A stretch of DNA of 18,372 bases from Xanthobacteraceae bacterium (GCA_030043175.1 JASHYD010000569.1:1-18372); one strand, 5' to 3'. Shown: positions 8,506 to 16,528, numbered from the stretch's first letter. The notes: a model not told the origin generated them from the sequence alone. Made by a program: numbers and translations.

Positions 8506-9288
8506 ATGCCTCCCTCAAAACGCAAGCCACGGCTCGCCGTGTGGAAGTTCGCCTCCTGCGACGGCTGCCAGCTGACGGTTCTTGATTGCGAGGACGAGCT
8601 GCTTGCCGTTGCGGACGCCATCGAGATCGCATATTTCCGCGAAGCGACGCGCGGCGAAATCAGCGGACATTACGATCTCTCGTTGGTCGAAGGCTCGATT
8701 AGCACCGAGCGCGACGCCCAGCGCATTCTCGATGTGCGGAGGCGCTCGCGTGTGCTGGTGACCATCGGCGCCTGTGCGACCGCCGGCGGAATCCAGGCGC
8801 TACGGAATTTCGCCGACGTGCGCGAATACGCAGCTGTCGTCTATGCCCGACCTGACTACATCAGCACGTTGTCGACCTCGACTGCGATCGCCCATCATGT
8901 GCCGGTGGATTATGAGCTGCGCGGCTGCCCGATCGACAAACGCCAGCTGCTCGAGGTGATTTCGGCCTTCCTGGCCGGGCGCCGCCCGGTAACACCGCCG
9001 CACAGCGTGTGCATCGAGTGCAAGCGCAAAGGCAATGTCTGCGTGATGGTGGCGCATGGCACCCCATGCCTCGGCCCGGTGACACATACCGGGTGCTATG
9101 CGCTGTGCCCGTCCTACGATCGCGGCTGCTACGGCTGTTACGGACCGAAGGAGACCCCGAATACGGCCTCGCTGAGCAGATGGTTCGCCCGGCTCGGCGT
9201 GGACGAGCGCGATCTGCAGCGCGTCTACCGCACGTTCAATGCCAATGCCGATCCGTTCCGCGAAGAAAGCGAGCGCCATGGCGCGTAA
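8506..9288 (+). CDS. hyhS: Group 3b [NiFe] hydrogenase small subunit
   Basis: A 260-residue small subunit relaying electrons from the NiFe site. The proximal [4Fe-4S] cluster ligands are Cys18 and Cys21 (SCDGCQ), Cys90 (IGACATAGG) and Cys141 (RGCPID). A Cys-rich C-terminal half (Cys169, 172, 179, 188, 197, 201, 208, 211) should hold two more [4Fe-4S] clusters, as in group 3 enzymes. There is no Tat signal peptide, so the enzyme is cytoplasmic, unlike uptake HupS/HyaA. AAGGA upstream of ATG 8506 supports the start, which comes one base after the hyhG stop. The end overlaps the start of hyhL. Confidence 0.94.
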   Translation: MPPSKRKPRLAVWKFASCDGCQLTVLDCEDELLAVADAIEIAYFREATRGEISGHYDLSLVEGSISTERDAQRILDVRRRSRVLVTIGACATAGGIQALRNFADVREYAAVVYARPDYISTLSTSTAIAHHVPVDYELRGCPIDKRQLLEVISAFLAGRRPVTPPHSVCIECKRKGNVCVMVAHGTPCLGPVTHTGCYALCPSYDRGCYGCYGPKETPNTASLSRWFARLGVDERDLQRVYRTFNANADPFREESERHGA

Positions 9289-10567
9289 GACGATCAAGGT
9301 CGATTATCTGGCCCGGGTCGAAGGCGAAGGCGCACTCAAGGTGATCGTGCGCGACGGGGTCGTGCAGAGCGCGCAGCTGAGTATCTTTGAGCCGCCGCGC
9401 TTCTTCGAAGCGTTCCTGCGCGGTCGCGCCTATAGCGAGGCGCCGGACATAACCTCGCGCATCTGCGGCATCTGCCCGATCGCCTACCAGATGAGCGCGG
9501 TGCATGCGATGGAGAATGCGCTCGGCGTCGCTGTCACGGGGCCGCTGCGCCAGCTGCGCCGCCTCGTCTACTGCGGCGAATGGATCGAGAGCCACACGCT
9601 CCACATCTACATGCTGCACGCACCTGACTTTCTCGGCTACGGCAGCGCGATCGAGATGGCGCGCGACCATGGCGATGCCGTGCGGCGCGGTCTCATGCTG
9701 AAGAAGGCCGGCAACGAAATCGTCAGCCTGATTGGTGGACGGGAAATCCATCCGATCAACGTCCGCGTCGGCGGATTCTACCGCACGCCGCGCCGGCACG
9801 AGCTTGCGCCGCTCGTCGAACAGCTGACATGGGCGCGCGACGCCGCGCTTGAGACCGTGCGCTGGACCGCCTCATTCGATTTCCCTGATCGCGAGCGTGA
9901 TTACGAATTCGTCGCCCTACGGCATGCCGATGAATATCCTTTCAATGAGGGCCGCATCGTCTCGAACCGGGAGCTCGACATCCTGCCGAGCGCTTACGAC
10001 GATCATTTCGAGGAAACTCACCTCGAGCGCTCGACCGCGCTGTTTTCGCGGATTCGCGCCCGCGGTTCTTATCTTTGCGGGCCGCTCGCCCGTTACAACC
10101 TGAATTTCGACCGGCTATCCGCAATCGCACGCGATGCGGCGCAAGAGGCTGGCCTCGGTGCTACCTGCGCCAATCCCTATCGCAGCATTGTCGTGCGCGC
10201 GGTTGAGGTGCTCTATGCCTGTGACGAGGCGCTCAGGATCATCGCCGCATACGAGGAGCCGGAGCAGCCAGCTATCGCGATCGAACCACGCGCCGCCATC
10301 GGCTACGCCGCGACCGAGGCGCCGCGCGGCCTCCTCTATCACCGCTATCGCCTGCAGGCAGACGGCACTATTGCCGAAGCGCGAATAGTTCCGCCGACCT
10401 CGCAGAACCAGGCGAGCATCGAGGAGGATCTCAAGGGCTTCATCGAAGGTTTGGTCGATCTGCCGGATGACCAACTGCGCCACCGCTGTGAGCAGACAGT
10501 GCGTAACCACGACCCATGCATCTCCTGCGCCGCACATTTCCTTCGGCTTGAGATCGACCGTGGTTGA
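9278..10567 (+). CDS. hyhL: Group 3b [NiFe] hydrogenase large (catalytic) subunit
   Basis: The 429-residue subunit that carries the NiFe(CN)2CO centre. The N-terminal L1 motif [16 protein letters not shown] gives Cys63 and Cys66, and the C-terminal L2 motif [10 protein letters not shown] gives Cys414 and Cys417. Those four cysteines are the Ni/Fe ligands. His420 marks the expected cleavage site, leaving a nine-residue tail (421-429) for the maturation protease encoded next. The frame is open from ATG 9239, but the extra 13 residues ([13 protein letters not shown]) are a by-product of the hyhS 3' end. [18 protein letters not shown] from ATG 9278 is the family-like N-terminus and overlaps hyhS by 11 bases. 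The motifs place it with NAD(P)-linked group 3b, not with membrane-bound group 1 or Hox (3d). Confidence 0.94.
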   Translation: MARKTIKVDYLARVEGEGALKVIVRDGVVQSAQLSIFEPPRFFEAFLRGRAYSEAPDITSRICGICPIAYQMSAVHAMENALGVAVTGPLRQLRRLVYCGEWIESHTLHIYMLHAPDFLGYGSAIEMARDHGDAVRRGLMLKKAGNEIVSLIGGREIHPINVRVGGFYRTPRRHELAPLVEQLTWARDAALETVRWTASFDFPDRERDYEFVALRHADEYPFNEGRIVSNRELDILPSAYDDHFEETHLERSTALFSRIRARGSYLCGPLARYNLNFDRLSAIARDAAQEAGLGATCANPYRSIVVRAVEVLYACDEALRIIAAYEEPEQPAIAIEPRAAIGYAATEAPRGLLYHRYRLQADGTIAEARIVPPTSQNQASIEEDLKGFIEGLVDLPDDQLRHRCEQTVRNHDPCISCAAHFLRLEIDRG

Positions 10568-10569
10568 GT

Positions 10570-11067
10570 ATGGCTAATGATTCCCCACGCTGTCTGGTTT
10601 TCGGCGTCGGCAATCCGGACCGCGGAGATGATGGTGCCGGGCCGGCCGTGGCGCGCCAACTGTGGGAGCTACCGCTTCAGCATGTTAAGATCATCGAACA
10701 TGGAGGCGAGGCGACGACGCTGGTCGCGCAAATGGACGGGGCGGCGTGCGTTTTCCTGATCGACGCATGCACCTGCGGCGCGCCGCCGGGCACGGTCCGT
10801 CGTTTCGATGTGAGCACCGCGCCAGTTCCGGAGGAGGTCGCGTTGGGACTATCGACCCATGGCCTCGGCCCCGCCACAGCCGTCGAGCTTGCCCGCTCGC
10901 TTGGTCAACTGCCGCATCGATGCATCATCTACACGATTGAGGGCGCGTCATTCGCGACAGGCGCTCCGCTCTCGCCACAGGTTGCCACAGCAGTCTCCCG
11001 AGTTGTCGGCCGGGTGCGCACCGAGATTACCGACTGTTTAAACCAGGGAGGCGACCAACATGCATGA
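10570..11067 (+). CDS. Hydrogenase maturation endopeptidase (HyaD/HycI family)
   Basis: A 165-residue protease that removes the C-terminal tail of the nickel-loaded large subunit. It shows the family nucleotide-like motif GVGNPDRGDDGAGPAVA near the start, with the Asp of R-G-D-D as a metal ligand. A further acidic strand (CVFLIDACTCG) and STHGLG supply the remaining ligands expected for nickel recognition. ATG 10570 is two bases after the hyhL stop. A TTG at 10564 would overlap hyhL by four bases and cannot be excluded. Its last codons contain a second, strong RBS (AGGGAGG) for the small ORF at 11060. Each large subunit has its own protease, and HyhL is the obvious substrate. Confidence 0.9.
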   Translation: MANDSPRCLVFGVGNPDRGDDGAGPAVARQLWELPLQHVKIIEHGGEATTLVAQMDGAACVFLIDACTCGAPPGTVRRFDVSTAPVPEEVALGLSTHGLGPATAVELARSLGQLPHRCIIYTIEGASFATGAPLSPQVATAVSRVVGRVRTEITDCLNQGGDQHA

Positions 11068-11137
11068 ACGACAGCGACTAATCAGCGGCTTTTTGCTGAG
11101 GTTTCTTGAGGGGCTGCAATCAGGGAAAGTTTGTTGA
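11060..11137 (+). CDS. 25-codon ORF with HypA-like N-terminus, possible hypA remnant
   Basis: ATG 11060 overlaps the protease stop codon and follows AGGGAGG by eight bases, a strong Shine-Dalgarno site. The product begins MHERQRLISGFLLRFLEGL and stops at TGA 11135-11137. HypA nickel chaperones begin MHE followed by an amphipathic helix, and hypA is a natural neighbour of hydrogenase proteases. I therefore suspect a truncated hypA or a short peptide that kept only the start. Nothing after the stop in any frame looks like the rest of HypA, with its zinc-binding Cys pairs. The stop overlaps the FixK box for the next gene. Confidence 0.3.
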   Translation: MHERQRLISGFLLRFLEGLQSGKVC

Positions 11138-11147
11138 CCCGCGTCAA
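11134..11147. promoter_or_regulatory. FixK/FNR-type box upstream of the coiled-coil gene
   Basis: TTGACCCGCGTCAA is a perfect inverted repeat in its TTGAC/GTCAA arms and fits TTGA-N6-TCAA. The centre lies about 62 nt before ATG 11202. This would put transcription start near 11182 if the site acts at -41.5. It lies just after the hydrogenase operon, so the next gene probably has its own low-oxygen promoter. Confidence 0.75.
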
Positions 11148-11201
11148 TGCGGAAACTTCCTTTGAGGCGCAATCTGTTGAGGTCAACGAGGTATCGCAGA
11201 C

Positions 11202-11798
11202 ATGGTTAGCCAACGCACTTGGAATGCGCATCCGCACTTGGCGTGGGCTATGTGGGGATTAGACGAGATCGAAGCTACGCTTGCCTCGATTGAAAATAGG
11301 CTCCACGGCCGCGCCAACGTGCACCCAACGGCGGAGAGCGCTATGGTCGATATGCGCCTGGCGCGCGATGCCTTTCGCAGCTCCATCGAGGAGCAGTTGG
11401 ACCAAGCTTCCCTTTCGCGCTCGAAGGCGGACCTCGAACATCAGTGGGCGGCTTTTGAGGACAGCGTCCAGAACTATCTGGACAAGGTCGACAAGCAGGT
11501 TACGGAGCAAGAGACGGTTTTTCGCGCTCGCGCTGACGCTCAGCGCACGGCTTGGTTGCAAGCGATCGACAACCTGCACACGAGCGCCGCGCGCCTTGCG
11601 GCCGACCGACGGAGCGACATCGAAACGGCCGTCAAGCATCTGGTGTCTGAGGCCGATCTAGCAAAGGTCAAGCTTGATCAGCTCAACAAGGCTGAGGGCG
11701 CATCGTGGGCTGCAATGAGATTGGCGCTGGCGGAAACGCGCGCCGCCCTGAATCGCGCCCACCGCTCTGTCCTCGACGCTCTTGAGCACCCCGTCTGA
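11202..11798 (+). CDS. Coiled-coil protein of unknown function, FixK-box controlled
   Basis: A 198-residue soluble protein, not recognised. Residues 1-60 start with a Trp-rich piece (TWNAHPHLAWAMWGLDEIEATLASIE). From about 50 to the end it is almost all helix-forming, charged and Ala/Leu-rich, with heptad-like spacing (for example SSIEEQLDQASLSRSKADLEHQWAAFEDSV). It has no Cys, signal peptide, membrane segment or Pro-rich stretch. GAGG about ten bases before ATG 11202 is an acceptable RBS. It has its own FixK box and stands between the hydrogenase operon and the nickel transporter. It may be a structural or partner protein of the hydrogenase system or an anaerobic stress protein; neither can be shown here. 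Confidence 0.75.
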   Translation: MVSQRTWNAHPHLAWAMWGLDEIEATLASIENRLHGRANVHPTAESAMVDMRLARDAFRSSIEEQLDQASLSRSKADLEHQWAAFEDSVQNYLDKVDKQVTEQETVFRARADAQRTAWLQAIDNLHTSAARLAADRRSDIETAVKHLVSEADLAKVKLDQLNKAEGASWAAMRLALAETRAALNRAHRSVLDALEHPV

Positions 11799-11887
11799 AG
11801 CGCGCCATCGGGTCCGCTGAACGCGATGGATAATGTTGTGTTTGATGTCAGATTGCCGACCTGCCGCGAATGTTGAACGATGAGTGT

Positions 11888-11902
11888 GCCCCCCATGGGG
11901 GC
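11888..11902. terminator. Short GC hairpin after the coiled-coil gene
   Basis: GCCCCC-CAT-GGGGGC forms a perfect six-pair stem with a three-base loop, 90 bp after the coiled-coil stop codon and before the next FixK promoter. No T-run follows, so it is not a classical intrinsic terminator. It may still end or stabilise the transcript. Confidence 0.3.
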
Positions 11903-11979
11903 TCGTCGAGGTAATCCATTCCTATTTCAAATAGACGACTAGCCACGGGCACCGCGCACGAACGGTCTCCAGAGGTATT

Positions 11980-11993
11980 TTGATCGAAATCAA
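11980..11993. promoter_or_regulatory. Perfect FNR/FixK box upstream of the dodecin-like/ECF unit
   Basis: TTGATCGAAATCAA matches TTGAT-N4-ATCAA at every fixed position. Its centre is about 69 nt before ATG 12055, giving a predicted transcription start near 12028 and a leader of about 27 nt. This indicates FixK- or FNR-type activation of the nickel/cobalt transport unit under low oxygen. Confidence 0.85.
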
Positions 11994-12054
11994 GGATATT
12001 TCCATGCTTCTTCGGTAACGTTCTTGCGTTTGGAAACACATGACGGAGACATCC

Positions 12055-12297
12055 ATGTCGGAACATCACAAACATCAGCACGTGGTAATGGCTGTCGGCT
12101 CGGGTACAAACTTGGACCAGGCCATATTTAATGCGGTTGCCGGGATGACCGACCCGCAAGGCCATCACAGCACACTGACGTTCGATGAGTTCGAAGTCGT
12201 CAAGGTCAAGGGGACGATCTCACATAAGCCAGGCGACCACGGAACTCCGGCGCATATCCAAGTGACTCTTCAAGCCGTCGGCGCGCATCAGAGTTGA
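12055..12297 (+). CDS. His-rich dodecin-like small protein
   Basis: An 80-residue protein whose second half has the dodecin pattern: a helix with LDQAIFNAVAGM, the strand FEVVKVKGTI and the final strand AHIQVTLQAV. These correspond to the dodecin helix, its FEVVEIRG strand and its YQVTLKV strand. Dodecins are about 65-70 residues and form hollow 12-mers that store flavin. The flavin-stacking Trp before FEVV is Glu here, so ordinary flavin binding is doubtful. The N-terminus is SEHHKHQH, and there are ten His in total, suggesting metal binding. ATG 12055 is preferred over ATG 12040 because GGAG at 12045-12048 precedes it by six bases. It is first in the CbiM-type transporter operon, 19 bp before cbiM, and lies behind a perfect FixK box. 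Confidence 0.72.
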   Translation: MSEHHKHQHVVMAVGSGTNLDQAIFNAVAGMTDPQGHHSTLTFDEFEVVKVKGTISHKPGDHGTPAHIQVTLQAVGAHQS

Positions 12298-12316
12298 TTA
12301 CAGAAGGAACTCAGCG

Positions 12317-13093
12317 ATGAGCAGCGCTGCGGCCGGACGGTACCGGGAGAGACTCTGGTTGGGTTGCGCAAGCGCACTTCTCGCCCTTGTGCCAGCGCCC
12401 GCTTTCGCCATGCATATTGCGGAAGGCATCATCACCGGCTGGCCGGTCGTCGCGTATACGCTTGTCGGAATCGGGCTGATGGCCATTGGCACTCAGGCCA
12501 TCAAGAAATTTAATCGCGAATTTGCCGAGCGCAGACCTCTCGTCGGCATGGGTGCCGCCATCATCTTCTTTATTTCCTTGATTCCAATACCAGCATTCAC
12601 GGGCACCACGTCGCACCCATGCGGTACACCGTTGATTGCTATCTTGCTCGGACCGCGGGTGACTTTTGCCCTTACGGGAATCAGCCTGCTGCTGCAGGCG
12701 GCGTTCTTCGCGCACGGGGGATTTGGCACATGGGGCGCCAATCTGGTGGCGCTGGGATTTGTCGGCGGGACGGTCGGCTGGAGCGTGTTTTGGGTAGCGC
12801 GACGGATAGGCCTGCCGATTTTGCTCGCGGGCTGTGCGGCGGGGCTGCTTGGAGATATCGCAACCTATGCGTTCTCTGGCGTTGCGCTTGCGACCGCACT
12901 CGCGACGGCGCCGCATCCACAGTATGATTTTGCCAGCTATTTGATCGTGATCTATTCTGCGTACGCTCCTACCCAGATCCCGATTGCGATCGGCGAGATG
13001 CTAATCACGGGCTTGGCGCTGCGCCATGCGCTGCGGCAACGTCCCGAAGTCTTGGAAGACCTCAATGTATGGCCATCCTATGCGACCGCCTAA
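12317..13093 (+). CDS. cbiM: CbiM/NikM-type substrate-binding subunit of a Ni/Co ECF transporter
   Basis: A 258-residue membrane protein that binds Ni2+ or Co2+ and forms the specificity component of an ECF transporter. A signal peptide (1-31, ending PAPAFA) precedes Met32-His33-Ile34. After cleavage the exposed M-H N-terminus would give the amine/His metal site known from NikM/CbiM. The next family marker, THSHPCGTP-like (TTSHPCGTP, His100), equals about residue 69 of the mature chain, close to the second His ligand of NikM. Several hydrophobic helices follow to about 240, and the C-terminus ends in a polar tail. AAGGA eight bases before ATG 12317 supports the start. Nickel is inferred from the hydrogenase neighbour; there is no cobalamin riboswitch or cobalamin gene here. 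The end overlaps the next gene. Confidence 0.9.
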   Translation: MSSAAAGRYRERLWLGCASALLALVPAPAFAMHIAEGIITGWPVVAYTLVGIGLMAIGTQAIKKFNREFAERRPLVGMGAAIIFFISLIPIPAFTGTTSHPCGTPLIAILLGPRVTFALTGISLLLQAAFFAHGGFGTWGANLVALGFVGGTVGWSVFWVARRIGLPILLAGCAAGLLGDIATYAFSGVALATALATAPHPQYDFASYLIVIYSAYAPTQIPIAIGEMLITGLALRHALRQRPEVLEDLNVWPSYATA

Positions 13094-13403
13094 GAAGGGC
13101 GCGAGCGCGGCTCTATTGGTCGCCGTGGCCCTCAGCCTCTCGGCACCTAACGCTATCGCGCAGGCGCCGCCCACTGATGCTCCCAGCATTTCCGTAAACC
13201 GACCAGGGCGTTTTTCCGGAATGGACGACTCTGTCAACGTAGATTTGGCCAACAAGGCCGGCGTTCCGGCCCGCAAGCCCTACATCAATGTCGAGGAGTG
13301 GGGCGATCTATGGAACCTCATCTTGCTGCTGGGCGGAGGCATATGCGGCTTTGTGATCGGGCGGTATTGGGACCACATCTGGGGCAGGCGTCGAGCGGCC
13401 TGA
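13065..13403 (+). CDS. Small membrane protein of the ECF Ni/Co transporter (CbiN/NikN-NikL-like position)
   Basis: About 112 residues: an N-terminal signal or anchor helix (AALLVAVALSLSAPNAIA, about 15-32), a polar periplasmic stretch of about 45 residues with PGRFSGMDD and INVEEWGD, and one C-terminal helix (LWNLILLLGGGICGFVIG) followed by basic residues. Two helices with a short periplasmic loop is the layout of CbiN/NikN-type accessory subunits that help load metal into CbiM/NikM. I see no clear sequence identity with CbiN, and NikL-like is an equal choice. ATG 13065 is preceded by GGAAGA; ATG 13080 lacks an RBS. It overlaps cbiM by 29 bases (14 with the later start) and lies 54 bp before the EcfT-EcfA gene. 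Confidence 0.7.
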   Translation: MYGHPMRPPKKGASAALLVAVALSLSAPNAIAQAPPTDAPSISVNRPGRFSGMDDSVNVDLANKAGVPARKPYINVEEWGDLWNLILLLGGGICGFVIGRYWDHIWGRRRAA

Positions 13404-13457
13404 GCTGAAACGCGATGAGTCGGCGACGATGACGAACTACCGGCAGGTCGAAAGGCA

Positions 13458-15098
13458 GTGCAGGTGAGCGACCAAGCCTACTCCTATCGCCTCGATCGCA
13501 TGATCGAAGATTACCAAAGCGCCGGTATCCAGGACGGCTGGCATCATTGGGATGCACGGTTCAAGCTGTTCCTGCTCGTCGTTGCCATCGGGCTCAACCT
13601 CGTGGTCGCGCAAACTTGGTTGTCACTGGGCCTGCTTGTCGTCAGCCTCTACCTCATTGTGCGGTCGAAAATCCCTTTCCGGTTGTTCGCCATATTCTTT
13701 CTGGCACCCGTATGGGCGACGCTGCTGGTATTTGCGGGGTTTTCCATCGGATTCGGAACCCAGCCGATATGGTCAGTCGGCCCCATCGCGGTCTACCGCG
13801 AAGGCATGGGGCTGGGCGCAGGCGCAGCTCTCCGGGTAGCATCTGAGATGTCCTGGATTGCGACGCTGATGCTGACAACGCCCTTCCCACACCTCTTGGA
13901 TGCACTGCGTTTCTACCGACTTCCCCCGGTGCTGATCGGCGCGATCGGCATGTCATATCGCTACGCGTTTCTATTGGCCGAGGAGTGCTACCGCATGACC
14001 GCAGCCTCTCGGGTCCGCGGCGGCCTCAACAGCTTCTACGGCAAAATCGAGAGTACGGCGATGATCCTGGCGCAGGTGATCATTCGCGCATATGACCGGG
14101 CGGCTCGCCTTCAGCAGGCCATGGTGACGCGCGGAGCCGATTTTTCAGATGTCCCGGCCCGTATTGAAGCGATTGCCAGCGTTAGCACCAAGATCGCCGA
14201 AGCCTCAAACTCCTGCGCGGATCGCCATTACGATTGCCTGACGCCGTCCGCGGTCCCAGGATCGGGGCCCGTATTGGAATGCCAAGATCTTTGTTTCGCC
14301 TACAAGCGTGGTGGCGCACGCGAGATAGATAGTCTCAACCTGTCCATTGCGCGTGGCGAGGTGGTCGTCCTGTGTGGCCCCAATGGTTGCGGGAAATCGA
14401 CCTTTCTCAAGCTCGTGGCGGGCGTGCTGACGCCGCTGTCGGGGGAAGTGCGGTTGCTCGGTACGCCGCTCGATCGATCACATCGTAACGAAGCTTTTCG
14501 ACACGTGGGCTTGCTTTTTCAGGACCCGAACGATCAGGTGTTTTGCACGCATGTGTGCGAGGACGTTGCATATGGTCCGCGGAACTTGGGGTTGGATCAC
14601 CCGATTATCGACGATGTGGTGAAAGCCGCGATGGCGCTCGCGGAGATAGGCCATCTTGGCGAGCGTTCCGTGCATCAGCTCAGCTTCGGAGAAATGAAGC
14701 GTATCGGCCTGGCCGGGCTGATCGCTATGCGCCAGCCGCTAATGCTTCTCGACGAACCGAGCTCCTATCTCGATCCCGCGGCCGCCAGACAACTTGTGCA
14801 AATCATCAAAAGATTGAATGAGGAATATGGCTATACGTTCATCGTCGTAACCCACGATATGGAACTCGCTGCAGAGCTCGCGACCAGAGTTGTGATCATG
14901 CAGAGTGGACGGATCATCGCGGATGGGGAGCCGCGCCAAGTTCTCACAAATCAATCGCTTCTCGCGAGCGCTCGTCTCGAACCCCCAACGCTGACGAAGG
15001 TTTTCGCCGAATTGAGCAAGGCCTCTGGTGGAACGTCATCGGACATCCCGTTGACCATCGCGGAAGCAAAAGCGTTCCTGCAGAGGTGGGAGGCTTGA
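13458..15098 (+). CDS. Fused EcfT-EcfA (CbiQ-CbiO) protein of the Ni/Co ECF transporter
   Basis: A 546-residue fusion of the transmembrane and ATPase parts of the transporter. Residues 1-250 are CbiQ/EcfT: an N-terminal amphipathic part, several helices (36-150), and coupling motifs ASRVRG (183-188) and MVTRG (222-226). A linker of about 25 residues with two Cys follows. Residues 270-500 are CbiO/EcfA: Walker A GPNGCGKST (307-315), Q-loop Gln355, signature LSFGEMK (409-415, second Gly replaced by Phe), Walker B LMLLDE (428-433) and H-loop His466. A tail of about 50 residues ends the protein. The start is a GTG, at 13458 or 13464; AAGG is too close to the first and well placed for the second. 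No separate EcfA gene is visible, so the ATPase probably works as a homodimer of fused chains. Confidence 0.9.
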   Translation: MQVSDQAYSYRLDRMIEDYQSAGIQDGWHHWDARFKLFLLVVAIGLNLVVAQTWLSLGLLVVSLYLIVRSKIPFRLFAIFFLAPVWATLLVFAGFSIGFGTQPIWSVGPIAVYREGMGLGAGAALRVASEMSWIATLMLTTPFPHLLDALRFYRLPPVLIGAIGMSYRYAFLLAEECYRMTAASRVRGGLNSFYGKIESTAMILAQVIIRAYDRAARLQQAMVTRGADFSDVPARIEAIASVSTKIAEASNSCADRHYDCLTPSAVPGSGPVLECQDLCFAYKRGGAREIDSLNLSIARGEVVVLCGPNGCGKSTFLKLVAGVLTPLSGEVRLLGTPLDRSHRNEAFRHVGLLFQDPNDQVFCTHVCEDVAYGPRNLGLDHPIIDDVVKAAMALAEIGHLGERSVHQLSFGEMKRIGLAGLIAMRQPLMLLDEPSSYLDPAAARQLVQIIKRLNEEYGYTFIVVTHDMELAAELATRVVIMQSGRIIADGEPRQVLTNQSLLASARLEPPTLTKVFAELSKASGGTSSDIPLTIAEAKAFLQRWEA

Positions 15099-16040
15099 CC
15101 ATTCAACGACCCCCATTGATACATCACGTTTTTGTTCGTGCAAACCATTGCCGGCCGTCGGCGCCGTTCACGCCTTTTGCGCGGAACATACCCAATGGTT
15201 CCAGGCACAGGAAACCGCGGTCCCGGCCCTGACAACCCAGATTTCTGACGGCGAGAAATATGTGGAGGCGAATTGGTGGCCGCGCCCGGAAGGTGGTCAT
15301 GGGTTGCCTCCGTGACTGCGGCGGGATCATGACCGGCGTTACCCTAAATGGCTGCTGACTTGGCTTCACCAGCTAGCCGGCATAGTCGGATCAATAACTT
15401 CCATTGTTCGCCCATTTCAAACGGCCACTAGGATGTGTCGCGTAAGTGCAGAGCTGCCACCCGACCCGAAGCTCAGTTCATTGAGGCCCGCCGTCCCCAC
15501 CGAGATCGCGGCCGGCGCTCAGTCTCCCTTCGGCGTCGGTGCATCGATACTGATGCATGGTGGTGTTGAGTTGTTGCGATAGCCGTGGTCAGCGCGGGGG
15601 CTGTCTACGACGATCTACCTTTGATTTCTCGGAAAATAAAGCGGTTACGTCCCGGTGAAGAATTGCACACGTGCCCCACGAAGTTGACTGCGCCCTGGTT
15701 TGCCCTCGATGCCCACTTCGCGTCGAGTCTTTTTGAGTGGTGCAGCTTGGCGAGGACACGACGACTGCGCTAGCGACAGCGCCCCGTACATTACGGCTTG
15801 GCCTTGGCGTGGAAGCGCGAATCAAAGCCGGGTTTTATGAAATGTGCTCGCCTGGGAGAGTTCGGCCAGAAGCGCCATATGTGTTCAGTTTCGGCCGACG
15901 ATTTCTATGCGGTTGAAAAAAAGGCCTTGTTTTTTGCCCTCGTGGCACCAAATTATTTTCAGCAAAACGTGGGGAAGCGGCTGGCACCCCCCAGAATCCC
16001 TCTGAAGCATGGTATTCTGAAAAATCAGCAGGAGACGCTA
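15099..16040. other. Gene-poor spacer after the ECF unit
   Basis: No recognisable gene. A coherent, GC3-rich plus-strand stretch around 15160-15280 (reading AVHAFCAEHTQWFQAQETA) and a minus-strand stretch ending near 15560 (starting MHQYRCTDAEGRL) may be scraps of old genes, but I cannot name a family. A frame open from 15798 runs into the DUF6152 gene, but its first 81 codons lack family features. An imperfect inverted repeat, TGCATC-N6-GATGCA, sits near 15540-15557. No FixK box, tRNA or insertion sequence was seen. Confidence 0.45.
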
Positions 16041-16457
16041 ATGAAATTACGAGCACTTGGATTTGCGGGTATTGCGGTTGCCATGACCGCCATTCCTGCT
16101 ATTGCACACCACTCTTTTGCTATGTTCGATGCCGAAAAGACCAAGGTCCTCGAGGGCACCATCAAGGAATTCCAGTGGACCAATCCGCACAGCTGGATCC
16201 TGATGACAGTCAACAACGACCAAGGTCAGGCCGAGCAGTGGGCGATCGAAATGGGCGGACCTGCCGGCTTGGCGCGACAGGGCTGGGTTCCCAAGACCCT
16301 TACGCCTGGCATGAAAGTAAAGACGGTGATTCATCCGCTTCGCGACGGCAATAACGGCGGGCAATTCATGGCCATCACGCTTCCCGACGGAAAAGTGATG
16401 GGGAATCCGAACGCCGCGCCGAGCGCCAATGCGGGCGGTGGCCAAGCCAATCAGTGA
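16041..16457 (+). CDS. Secreted DUF6152-family protein
   Basis: A 138-residue exported protein of unknown function. A Sec signal peptide (MKLRALGFAGIAVAMTAIPAIA) is followed directly by HHSFAMFDAEK, the hallmark start of mature DUF6152 proteins. The body follows the family: LEGTIKEFQWTNPHSWI, then WAIEMGGPAGLARQGW, LTPGMKVKTVIHPLRDGNNGGQF, and a low-complexity Asn/Ala/Gly tail. The His pair at the mature N-terminus and the NPH motif suggest metal or small-ligand binding, but no role is established. ATG 16041 has AGGAG six bases upstream. The open frame back to 15798 is ignored because the signal peptide must be N-terminal. It appears to be a single-gene unit. Confidence 0.85.
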   Translation: MKLRALGFAGIAVAMTAIPAIAHHSFAMFDAEKTKVLEGTIKEFQWTNPHSWILMTVNNDQGQAEQWAIEMGGPAGLARQGWVPKTLTPGMKVKTVIHPLRDGNNGGQFMAITLPDGKVMGNPNAAPSANAGGGQANQ

Positions 16458-16505
16458 GCGTGGGCTCGAGAATAATTAATCTATCGGAATCGCCCCTTCG
16501 CCATT

Positions 16506-16528
16506 ATGCCCGCGCTTGTCGCGGGCAT
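16506..16528. repeat. REP-like palindrome of the Bradyrhizobium type
   Basis: ATGCCCGCG and CGCGGGCAT form a perfect nine-pair stem around the loop CTTGT. The element and its right flank translate as MPALVAGIHVFL, a peptide often seen in spurious ORFs made from an abundant intergenic repeat of Bradyrhizobium-like genomes. It lies about 50 bp after the DUF6152 stop codon and may also act as its transcript end. Confidence 0.6.

Noticed and set aside
7590..8621. 343-codon open frame on the minus strand opposite hyhG
   Set aside because: It mirrors the GC-rich codons of hyhG and hyhS, has no recognised motif, and its product is Arg/His-rich; the plus-strand genes have clear cofactor motifs.
9239..9277. 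Earlier ATG for hyhL
   Set aside because: It would add 13 residues unlike the family N-terminus and increase the overlap with hyhS; ATG 9278 gives the expected start.
12298..12316. Cobalamin riboswitch before cbiM
   Set aside because: Only 19 bp separate cbiM from the gene before it, and no B12-box-like sequence is visible in the upstream leader; FixK control and the hydrogenase context favour nickel.
15910..15935. A-run/T-run near 15917-15935 as an intrinsic terminator
   Set aside because: The arms are almost pure A and T with no GC stem or loop, and no gene ends shortly before it.
15798..16040. N-terminal extension of the DUF6152 protein
   Set aside because: The signal peptide must be at the N-terminus, and ATG 16041 has a good RBS.
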